DNA of 21,085 bases from JAVBLD01 sp031553705 (GTDB lineage: Bacteria; Bacteroidota; Bacteroidia; Bacteroidales; Marinifilaceae): contig JAVBLD010000050.1 in NCBI GenBank assembly GCA_031553705.1, positions 1 through 21,085 of the forward strand, given 5' to 3'. Position numbers and translations under genes: made by a program. The notes under the pieces are model-generated. The model saw only the letters and a program-made list of their open reading frames with translations, was not told the origin of the DNA and did not search any database. This document shows positions 15,108-21,085 of this stretch, piece by piece; position 1 is the stretch's first letter; every line of letters starts with the position of its first letter.

Positions 15108-16043
15108 ATGATCTCATTCAATCCGATAACCCTTGAAGATAAAAAGATTATCACGACTCATATATTAACAGAAAAAAATCAGGATTGTGACTTGGCATTC
15201 ACTAATTTATACTGTTGGAATTTTCCCAATGGTTCGAGTTATGCAATCATTGACAACCGACTGGTATTGCAGCTTCATACAGAAAACGGCCTTGAATATC
15301 TGATCCCAGCTGAGGGTGAGCAGATTATCCCCGTTATTGAAAGATTGCATTCATACATACAACAAAAAGGCTTTCCTTTACAATTACGATGCAGCCATCC
15401 TTTTCATAATACGCTGGAAACCTTCTTTCCTTCACAATTCAGATACACCTGTAACCGCAATTATTTCGACTATATCTATCTGCGGCAGGATCTTACCGAT
15501 TTAAAAGGCAAAAACTACCAGCCCAAACGGAATCATATCAATAAATTCAAGAAAGAGTATGATTATTCATACCAATCCCTGACTCCGGAATTAATACCGG
15601 AATGTATGGAGTTCGAAGCTAAATGGAGTAAACAACACGGATACCTCGAAGACCAAAATATAAAAAACGAACGAAAAGCGATGATATGTGCCTTTCATCA
15701 CTATAAAGAACTGGACCTCTTGGGCGGAGTCTTACGGGTAAACGGCAAAATAATAGCATTCACTTTTGGGACACCGATCAACCATTGTACGTTCGGTATA
15801 CACTTCGAAAAGGCCGATGTCGATATTGACGGGGCCTATAGTATGATTAATCAGGAATTTGCCTCCCGCCTGCCCGAACAATACATTTATCTCAACCGGG
15901 AAGAGGACTTGGGTCTTCCGGGCTTACGGCAGGCCAAACTGTCATACCACCCGGTTATATTATTGGAAAAATGTATAGCAACGAAAATAAATCATACACC
16001 CATTGTCTCAATAAATACCATGAGTTTATCACACTCCCGTTAA
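15108..16043 (+). CDS. DUF2156 (phosphatidylglycerol lysyltransferase-like) protein
   Basis: This 311-residue cytoplasmic protein matches the DUF2156 family, a double GNAT-like fold related to the catalytic domain of aminoacyl-phosphatidylglycerol synthases. The start (FNPITLEDKKIITTHI) and the middle segments (CDLAFTNLYCWN, LKGKNYQPKRNHINKF, LLGGVLRVNGKIIAFTFGTPI, HFEKADVDIDGAYSMINQEFA, YLNREEDLGLPGLRQAKLSYHP) are typical. It lacks the N-terminal membrane region of MprF, so it is probably a stand-alone acyl- or aminoacyltransferase with unknown substrate. It precedes an Eis-like GNAT gene by 27 bp, in the same direction, so the two are probably co-expressed. ATG at 15108 begins the conserved N-terminus. 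Confidence 0.85.
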   Translation: MISFNPITLEDKKIITTHILTEKNQDCDLAFTNLYCWNFPNGSSYAIIDNRLVLQLHTENGLEYLIPAEGEQIIPVIERLHSYIQQKGFPLQLRCSHPFHNTLETFFPSQFRYTCNRNYFDYIYLRQDLTDLKGKNYQPKRNHINKFKKEYDYSYQSLTPELIPECMEFEAKWSKQHGYLEDQNIKNERKAMICAFHHYKELDLLGGVLRVNGKIIAFTFGTPINHCTFGIHFEKADVDIDGAYSMINQEFASRLPEQYIYLNREEDLGLPGLRQAKLSYHPVILLEKCIATKINHTPIVSINTMSLSHSR

Positions 16044-16070
16044 AACGACTAATCTCCTTAAAGACAATAT

Positions 16071-17138
16071 ATGTATAAAAGGCAACAAATCATCAAGTTA
16101 TGGCAATGCTGTTTTAAAGATACGGAAGCATTTATACAACTTTATTTTAATGAAAAATATAGGGACGAAGATGCTTTACTATATGAAGAAGAGGGAAAAG
16201 CTCTCTCTGCAATGCTAATGCTTCCTTACCCAATGACATGGTGTGGTACGGTGATTTCAACTTCTTACATATCAGGAGCATGCACTCACCCGTCTGTACG
16301 TTCAAAAGGGATCATGAAAAAATTATTGGCAGATGCTTTTACCCATATATCAGAACAAGGCTATATATTGAGCACATTAATCCCTGCGGCACCATGGCTG
16401 TTCGACTATTACCGGCAACAAGGATATTCCACCATATTTGACTACACTTTAAAATCCTATACCTTATCTCCCGGAAAGCCATTCGATATGGCTAAGACCC
16501 ATGTGGACCATTACGAAAAACTATTTGATCAAATATACACTTATTTTTCCCGAAAAACTGACGCCAGAGCCTGTGCTATACAACATTCTTCCTCCGACTT
16601 CAAGACCATTCTAGAAGATCTCTATATGTCGGAAGGTCGTCTCATTATAGCAAATGATAAGTCGGAAAATATTTCGGGTTTAATGATTGCACGACCGGAT
16701 AAAAATAAAATAAATATCAACGAATTGCTCTACGACTCCGAAAAGGAAAAGGAAGCCCTTTTACAGAAAGCAGCCGATATTTGGCAAATAGAAACTGCCG
16801 TATATAAACTCCCTCCGGAACAGGATGCGATCCCGAAAGGTATGGCACGGGCTATTAATGCCATGCAAATGTTAACACACTATGCCTCATATTATCCGAA
16901 AAAAAAATTTTCTATAAAACTGACAGACAATCAATTAATAAAAAACAACAATTATTATATCATTAAAAACGGTACATGTTCCCAGGCAAGCACTTTACAA
17001 CACAAACCTGATTTTGAGATGGACATACAAACATTTACACAAGCCTTATTAGGGTATCGTCTTGAAACACTACCGGAGTCCTATGCCACTGTTTTTGAAT
17101 CTGGTCAACCTTTCATGAACCTGATGCTAGATGAATAG
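16071..17138 (+). CDS. Eis-like GNAT N-acetyltransferase
   Basis: This 355-residue protein has an N-terminal GNAT domain whose acetyl-CoA loop is visible at residues ~69-86 (GACTHPSVRSKGIMKKLL). A central second GNAT-like region follows, then a C-terminal sterol-carrier-like segment (DFEMDIQTFTQALLGYRLETLP). That three-part order and length fit Eis-type acetyltransferases. Eis relatives acetylate amines of proteins, polyamines or aminoglycosides; the substrate here cannot be told. The probable operon partner is the DUF2156 gene upstream. A weak hairpin with a short T-run at ~17170-17191 is the only terminator-like feature after the stop. Confidence 0.85.
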   Translation: MYKRQQIIKLWQCCFKDTEAFIQLYFNEKYRDEDALLYEEEGKALSAMLMLPYPMTWCGTVISTSYISGACTHPSVRSKGIMKKLLADAFTHISEQGYILSTLIPAAPWLFDYYRQQGYSTIFDYTLKSYTLSPGKPFDMAKTHVDHYEKLFDQIYTYFSRKTDARACAIQHSSSDFKTILEDLYMSEGRLIIANDKSENISGLMIARPDKNKININELLYDSEKEKEALLQKAADIWQIETAVYKLPPEQDAIPKGMARAINAMQMLTHYASYYPKKKFSIKLTDNQLIKNNNYYIIKNGTCSQASTLQHKPDFEMDIQTFTQALLGYRLETLPESYATVFESGQPFMNLMLDE

Positions 17139-17504
17139 AGCAAATGTTTAACAAGTCAAAATACCTCGGCTGAGAATTGAAATTCAGTTTTGCTCTTAGG
17201 TAGAGTCGAATAAAACAGGGATACCAAACACTTTTTAGTCTCATTTTCCGTAAATTCACACCTTAGATGATATAAAAACCGATCATTTATAATTGTGTAA
17301 AAACTCATCAGATATATATCAAATTATCATAAAATCAACAACTGTTCCCGTGAGTTAAATATAGTTGTAATTTAAACATATTGATCCAACTTAAAACATT
17401 TTACTTTACCTTTGTTATTATAGAGACTATGTGGGGTAGATATAACTGAACTAATACTAAAAAACTAGTGTGATGAATCCTTATTTATATGAACGTAAAA
17501 TGAC
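17139..17504. other. 366-bp AT-rich intergenic region
   Basis: No gene longer than about 14 codons can be supported. It contains the weak hairpin near 17170-17191, a -7 element at 17407-17414 and a 13-codon upstream frame at 17473-17514 that ends on the M23 start. I see no tRNA, riboswitch or repeat array. Confidence 0.5.
17407..17414 (+). promoter_or_regulatory. Probable -7 element of the M23 peptidase promoter
   Basis: TACCTTTG is a perfect TAnnTTTG match. The nearest TTG (17381-17383) is 23 bp upstream, longer than ideal. The start would lie near 17421, giving an ~85-nt leader that contains a short upstream frame. Confidence 0.5.
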
Positions 17505-17514
17505 ATGCACATGA
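17473..17514 (+). other. Possible 13-codon leader frame overlapping the M23 start
   Basis: ATG at 17473 opens MNPYLYERKMTCT, whose TGA (17512-17514) overlaps the ATG at 17511 as ATGA. This overlap would allow translational coupling to the MKLNIL start. It may be chance in a short interval. Confidence 0.25.
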
Positions 17515-18269
17515 AGCTAAACATCCTGATTAAAATGGTTGTATATGGCTTACTACCCATATACTTTTATTCCTGCTCACAAAAGGCTGCAGTTCCTGCC
17601 CAGCATCCATTGACGCTAAACACCCCGGCACTAGACATGCTACTTATTCCCAACGAAATCGCCCCTTCTTTCTTCAGTTCCGAACCAATAGAATTCTTTG
17701 TTCCAACCCTCGCCATTACTGACACATTTACCAATCTGGAACAGAAAGTAGTCAGAGCACAAGACGCAAAATTATTCACTAATCGTAAAGACCTTATTAT
17801 TGATTTTAATCAAATAGCAGAAAATGATTTTGTATTTCCTATACCCGGAGCAAAGGTAATCTCAAAATATGGCTTACGGCACGGTAGACCCCACACGGGC
17901 GTTGATCTGAAAGTCGGCTCGTGCGACACGATTTATGCAACTTTTTCCGGTATTGTCCGGCTTGCAGACCGTGGCAGAGGATATGGAAATATCATCGTTA
18001 TTCGTCATTATAACGGACTGGAAACGATTTACAGTCACAATTCCCAACATTTGGTGAAGCCCGGCGACCGAGTCAGTGCAGGCACTCCTATTGCCCTCAG
18101 TGGAAGAACCGGAAGAGCAACAACCGAACATCTTCATTTTGAAGTCCGTATCAACGGCGAACCTTTTAATCCGGATATCATCATTAATTTCGACACCCAA
18201 ACACTCCGGCAAAAATGTTTTGTATTCTCTCCCAGCCCAAAAGGGAACATACAGATCAGCTCGATATAA
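17505..18269 (+). CDS. M23 (LytM-type) peptidoglycan endopeptidase, lipoprotein
   Basis: This 254-residue zinc endopeptidase probably cuts peptidoglycan cross-links. The N-terminus is a lipoprotein signal: a hydrophobic stretch and lipobox YFYSC, so Cys24 (22 if the start is 17511) would be lipidated and the protein tethered to a membrane facing the periplasm. The M23 domain covers ~110-235: ISKYGLRHGRPHTGVDLKVG holds the first zinc ligands H130 and D134, SHNSQHL a further histidine, and EHLHFEVRIN the H-x-H motif at H209/H211. The metal set appears complete, so it should be active rather than a degenerate regulator. Two starts are possible (17505 or 17511), 2 codons apart. It is monocistronic and convergent with the msrBA unit. 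Confidence 0.92.
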   Translation: MHMKLNILIKMVVYGLLPIYFYSCSQKAAVPAQHPLTLNTPALDMLLIPNEIAPSFFSSEPIEFFVPTLAITDTFTNLEQKVVRAQDAKLFTNRKDLIIDFNQIAENDFVFPIPGAKVISKYGLRHGRPHTGVDLKVGSCDTIYATFSGIVRLADRGRGYGNIIVIRHYNGLETIYSHNSQHLVKPGDRVSAGTPIALSGRTGRATTEHLHFEVRINGEPFNPDIIINFDTQTLRQKCFVFSPSPKGNIQISSI

Positions 18270-18323
18270 TAGTCGTACTACACTTAACCTAGCAGGAATC
18301 GACTCAAATACGGATACGGCATA

Positions 18324-18518
18324 CTATTTATGCCACACCCTTTTATCCCTATGTCTCAGTATGTTAACCAATAAAATAATAAGGATAACGGCAAACGTCA
18401 TCCGAACATAAGCCCAAAGGCTATTTCTTGACCATAAATCGTCATAGTCGATTATCCAGAAATTAACAATCACGATGCCTGTAAGCAAGGCTATCAGCAC
18501 TAATCTGAGTATTTGCAT
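18324..18518 (-). CDS. Small two-helix membrane protein
   Basis: This 64-residue protein from the ATG at 18518 has two strong hydrophobic helices: residues ~4-24 (LRLVLIALLTGIVIVNFWII) and ~40-56 (RMTFAVILIILLVNIL). An acidic, Trp-rich loop (DYDDLWSRNSLW) joins them, and the C-terminus is basic (RHRDKRVWHK). It lies 13 bp after the stop of the msrBA gene in the same direction, so it is probably co-transcribed. I do not recognise the family. A TTG at 18527 would extend it by three residues. The 54-bp gap to the convergent M23 gene has no clear terminator. Confidence 0.6.
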   Translation of the reverse strand: MQILRLVLIALLTGIVIVNFWIIDYDDLWSRNSLWAYVRMTFAVILIILLVNILRHRDKRVWHK

Positions 18519-18531
18519 TGGCCTCAAACGG

Positions 18532-19506
18532 TTAAAAACGTTTTATATAGCGATGGCAATACGGCGCATCGCCTTTCTTATTATAATAATCCCGATGATA
18601 CTCTTCAGCTTCCCAAAAAGCCGTAGCAGGTGTAACTTTTGTTACTATCTGATATCCCTTTGCTTTTAATTGCTCGATTAATTTCTCCACTATAACTTTC
18701 TGTTCCATAGTGATATAAAATACTTCAGAGCGATACTGCTTGCCTATATCCGGTCCCTGTCTGTCCACCTCCGTAGGATCATGAATCTCAAAAAACAGTT
18801 TGGCTAGTGTTTCGTAGCTTACTTTCGACTTATCAAAAATTATCCGGACAGCCTCCGCATGACCGGTTTGATTACGACATACCTCTTCATAAGTAGGGTG
18901 CTCTACGGTACCGCCGATATATCCCGGCATAACCGATAGTACTCCAGGTTCCTTTCTCATCAAATATTCCACACCCCAGAAACATCCTCCGGCAAAAATG
19001 GCCGTATCCGTTTGCTCTTTATGTCCCTGCTCCGGAGCGACAAAATCCAATGAAATAGAGTTAACACAATGCCTTACATTTTTAGATGTAAACCCCTCGC
19101 CGGTAAAAACATGTCCCAGATGTCCGCCACATGATGCGCATACGATCTCCGTGCGCCTTCCGTCGACATCCGGCACTCTCTTTACAGCTCCCGGTATTTC
19201 GTCATCAAAACTCGGCCATCCGCATCTGGCATCAAATTTATCGGTAGAACGATAAAGCGGATTACCACACTGTTTGCAAACATACGTGCCTACCCTATTG
19301 AAATTTTCATACTCGCCGCTAAAAGGTTTTTCGGTACCTTTATACAAAATAACCTGTTTTTCCTCTTCTGTTAACTCCTTTTTCATGTCTATATCGTTTT
19401 TAGGATTTACATCTACCTCTTTATCAAACGAGAGATATCCTCCTATTATCGTAAGAACGATTAGAATTAGATAAAAACTCTTAGTCGTTTGTATCTTTAC
19501 TTCCAA
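18532..19506 (-). CDS. msrBA: Membrane-anchored MsrB-MsrA methionine sulfoxide reductase fusion
   Basis: The fusion repairs both R- and S-methionine sulfoxides in oxidised proteins. An N-terminal hydrophobic anchor (~10-26, FYLILIVLTIIGGYLSF) points to export with the enzyme facing the periplasm. The MsrB domain (~42-157) has zinc cysteines C77/C80 and C123/C126 and the catalytic Cys C147 in RHCVNSISLDF. The MsrA domain (~168-322) has the catalytic C175 in GGCFWGVE and a C-terminal cysteine, C317, that may resolve. The MsrB-first order is the reverse of the PilB-type arrangement. The start is a TTG (19506), because a stop codon lies just upstream in frame and the next Met is residue 41; a start there would give a cytosolic enzyme without the anchor. 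A GTCTA-N7-TAGAC palindrome lies 47 bp upstream. Confidence 0.92.
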   Translation of the reverse strand: MEVKIQTTKSFYLILIVLTIIGGYLSFDKEVDVNPKNDIDMKKELTEEEKQVILYKGTEKPFSGEYENFNRVGTYVCKQCGNPLYRSTDKFDARCGWPSFDDEIPGAVKRVPDVDGRRTEIVCASCGGHLGHVFTGEGFTSKNVRHCVNSISLDFVAPEQGHKEQTDTAIFAGGCFWGVEYLMRKEPGVLSVMPGYIGGTVEHPTYEEVCRNQTGHAEAVRIIFDKSKVSYETLAKLFFEIHDPTEVDRQGPDIGKQYRSEVFYITMEQKVIVEKLIEQLKAKGYQIVTKVTPATAFWEAEEYHRDYYNKKGDAPYCHRYIKRF

Positions 19507-19552
19507 TAACTGTTACTCTACTAACCGACGATATGCTTCTATTCCTTTGGCT

Positions 19553-19569
19553 GTCTACAAAAACTAGAC
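19553..19569. promoter_or_regulatory. GTCTA-N7-TAGAC palindrome upstream of msrBA
   Basis: GTCTA (19553-19557) and TAGAC (19565-19569) resemble the palindrome before the ECF sigma gene (7028-7043), with one more base in the centre. The centre reads GTTTTTG on the minus strand, near a -7-like sequence. Shared control is only a guess. Confidence 0.25.
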
Positions 19570-19744
19570 AGAAATCTACCTTTTATGATATATAGTAGTC
19601 GGGATCCCTCTTTTCCGTTTGTAAAACTACAATATTTTACACGAATAATGGAGTTATTTTTCCAAAGATTTTAGATCATACCAAACAAGATAGATTTATT
19701 CTTTTATTATTACTTTTACACCTAATATTACCGTATACGATTCT

Positions 19745-20212
19745 ATGGATTCATTCATAAACTGGGGTTATTTGGGATTATTTATCGGCTCTTTTCTTGC
19801 TTCCACCGTCATACCGATGAGCGCGGACCTTCTATTAATAGGTATACTTGCTTTAGGCAACAATGTATGGATTTGCCTTGTCGTAGCTACAATCGGAAAC
19901 TGGGCGGGTGGAATGACCTCCTACTGGATTGGCTGGATGGGACGTTGGGAATGGATTGAAAGATGGTTTAAAATAAAAGAGAATCAATTGATTGAACAAA
20001 AAGCGAAAATTGATAAGTATGGCGCACTACTGGCTTTTTTTACCTGGCTGCCTATTGTCGGCGATGTGTTTGCCATTGCCCTGGGATTCTATAAAATCAA
20101 CCCGAGAACATCCGCACTATATATGCTTACAGGCAGATTTCTCCGTTTTTTAGTATGGGTTTTACTCTACCTTAAATATGCTGATAAATTCGTCCATTTT
20201 ATCTCAACCTGA
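19745..20212 (+). CDS. YqaA/DedA-like inner-membrane protein
   Basis: This 155-residue membrane protein is of the YqaA type, in the DedA/SNARE-associated (VTT) superfamily. Hydrophobic segments cover most of the length. The re-entrant-type signatures are GYLGLFIGSFLASTVIPMS (8-26) and FFTWLPIVGDVFAIALGFY (residues ~98-116), and NWAGGMTSYWIGWMGRW between them is typical of YqaA. Relatives affect membrane integrity or lipid flipping; the precise role is unknown. The gene is convergent with the MarC-like gene, with stops only 2 bp apart and no room for a terminator. The 238-bp upstream region shared with msrBA has only a poor -7 match (TACTTTTA near 19711). Confidence 0.88.
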   Translation: MDSFINWGYLGLFIGSFLASTVIPMSADLLLIGILALGNNVWICLVVATIGNWAGGMTSYWIGWMGRWEWIERWFKIKENQLIEQKAKIDKYGALLAFFTWLPIVGDVFAIALGFYKINPRTSALYMLTGRFLRFLVWVLLYLKYADKFVHFIST

Positions 20213-20214
20213 GT

Positions 20215-20805
20215 TTACAAACTCCCAAGCAACGAAGTCAGATTAGCAGTAAATAATCTCACGGCAATCGCAAGCAAGATAATTCCGAACATTTTACGCA
20301 TTATATAGACGCCTCCTTTACCAAGAAACTTCTCCATATAATAAATCTTCTTCAATATAATATACACTACTATCATATTAAGAGCTAATGCAAAAATAAT
20401 ATTAAGGATATTATATTCCGCACGTAAAGAAAGTAATGTAGTAAACGATGCAGCACCGGCAATCAAAGGAAATACCAGCGGAATGATGGTCGCCGAACCA
20501 CCGGAACTATCGTTTCTAAAGATCTCGACACCAAATATCATTTCAGAGGCAAGCACTAGTAGTATCAATGCTCCAGCCACAGCAAAAGAAGATATATCTA
20601 CATTAAAAAGCCCTAACAACGCTTTTCCGACAAACAAAAAGGCAACCAATATAATAAACGAAATAATAGCTGTTTTTCCTGCTTCAATTTTCTGATTTCT
20701 TTCCAATAACGTGATAATAATCGGAATAGCTCCTAATATATCAATCACGGCAAACAATACCATAAATGCACTGGCAATTTCTTTTAAACTGAAATGAAGT
20801 TCCAT
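20215..20805 (-). CDS. MarC-family integral membrane protein
   Basis: This 196-residue protein has six predicted helices in the MarC/YchE pattern, including FAVIDILGAIPIIITLL (residues 18-34), GALILLVLASEMIFG (78-92) and the family motif region ATIIPLVFPLIAGAASFTTLLSL (residues ~104-126). MarC proteins were once linked to antibiotic resistance, but their substrate is unknown. The ATG at 20805 begins the usual N-terminus. A TACTTTTG -7 element at 20886-20893 would give a ~74-nt leader. It is the first gene after the rRNA operon terminators. Confidence 0.9.
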   Translation of the reverse strand: MELHFSLKEIASAFMVLFAVIDILGAIPIIITLLERNQKIEAGKTAIISFIILVAFLFVGKALLGLFNVDISSFAVAGALILLVLASEMIFGVEIFRNDSSGGSATIIPLVFPLIAGAASFTTLLSLRAEYNILNIIFALALNMIVVYIILKKIYYMEKFLGKGGVYIMRKMFGIILLAIAVRLFTANLTSLLGSL

Positions 20806-20885
20806 GAATGTTTATTTTTTGCTATAGAATAATATATTAGCTTCCATTTAAACAAACAGATACAATATTATTTTGTTTTAAACAA

Positions 20886-20893
20886 CAAAAGTA
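20886..20893 (-). promoter_or_regulatory. Possible -7 element of the MarC-like gene
   Basis: TACTTTTG on the minus strand fits TAnnTTTG. No clear TTG lies 19-20 bp upstream, so support is partial. Confidence 0.4.
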
Positions 20894-20966
20894 TGACTTT
20901 TTTATCGAAAACCCATATTCTTTCCTAAAAATAGTATTTTCAACCCTTCTCTTTTCCATAAAAAAA

Positions 20967-20994
20967 GAGAAGCTCTCTTATCAGAGAGCTTCTC
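20967..20994 (-). terminator. rRNA operon terminator, distal
   Basis: A perfect 12-bp stem (GAGAAGCTCTCT 20967-20978, AGAGAGCTTCTC 20983-20994) with a 4-nt loop. On the minus strand it is followed by seven Us. It is the stronger of two tandem hairpins after the 5S gene. Confidence 0.9.
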
Positions 20995-20996
20995 CA

Positions 20997-21022
20997 TAAA
21001 AGCCGCAATTACGCGGCTTTTA
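20997..21022 (-). terminator. rRNA operon terminator, proximal
   Basis: TAAAAGCCGC (20997-21006) pairs with GCGGCTTTTA (21013-21022) around a 6-nt loop, just after the 5S 3' end. The U-run on the minus strand is short, so it may act with the distal hairpin or in 5S processing. Confidence 0.7.
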
Positions 21023-21023
21023 A

Positions 21024-21085
21024 AAATTCGGCATCGACCTACTCTCCCACCCAGGGGCAGTACCATCGGCGCATAAGGGCTTAAC
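21024..21085 (-). rRNA. rrf: 5S rRNA, 3' part (cut by the window edge)
   Basis: Read on the minus strand, GTTAAGCCCTTATGCGCCGA, then GATGGTACTGCCC and GGGTGGGAGAGTAGGTCGATGCC, is the 3' half of a bacterial 5S rRNA (loop A-E region and the GGGAGAGTAGGTCG end). The 5' half lies beyond the window. The 3' end is estimated at ~21024-21027. It marks the end of an rRNA operon transcribed leftward. Confidence 0.93.

Overview
The window is a stretch of a Bacteroidota (most likely Bacteroidales) chromosome. Evidence: several promoters fit the TTG-N19/20-TAnnTTTG pattern of this phylum, with few Shine-Dalgarno sequences. The gene set also fits: a DUF349 repeat protein, a Bacteroidetes-type YidC, an ECF sigma/anti-sigma/Spy-like trio, an LpxL-GT2 pair, and an integrase of the Bacteroides mobile-element type. 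I cannot name the genus.

Positions ~171-5317 hold a compact integrated mobilizable element in the 3' end of a tRNA-Ser(GCT) gene. Reading from the tRNA it carries a tyrosine recombinase, a hairpin-rich candidate oriT, a MobV-type relaxase whose C-terminus is in another frame, and a small cargo operon (DUF1493-like protein with a membrane tail, then a secreted SH3b protein). A 13-bp near-identical copy of the tRNA end lies at 171-183. The layout resembles the NBU family of Bacteroides mobilizable units. The element looks richer in G+C than its flanks. It carries its own terminator beside the tRNA and a well-formed promoter pointing outward at the far end. The tRNA's probable original terminator is now at 104-135, about 5.1 kb away.

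Positions 5493-6994 hold a leftward ECF sigma, membrane anti-sigma and Spy/CpxP-like operon, probably for envelope stress. Positions 7154-9107 hold a leftward envelope operon: LpxL-type lipid A acyltransferase, then a family 2 glycosyltransferase. A divergent intergenic region with a promoter on each strand leads rightward to the DUF349 protein, then pyrG-yidC, each unit closed by a strong terminator. A DUF2156 protein and an Eis-like GNAT protein form a two-gene unit (15108-17138). A 366-bp gap precedes a lipoprotein M23 endopeptidase (17505-18269). Facing it is a leftward pair: a membrane-anchored MsrB-MsrA fusion and a 64-residue membrane protein. The window closes with convergent YqaA/DedA-like and MarC-like membrane proteins, then two tandem terminators and the 3' part of a leftward 5S rRNA, the end of an rRNA operon.

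The chromosomal part is ordinary core genome. The most interesting material is the element: its att architecture, outward promoter, two homopolymer-associated frame breaks and uncharacterised envelope cargo. I found no CRISPR array or recognisable defence system.
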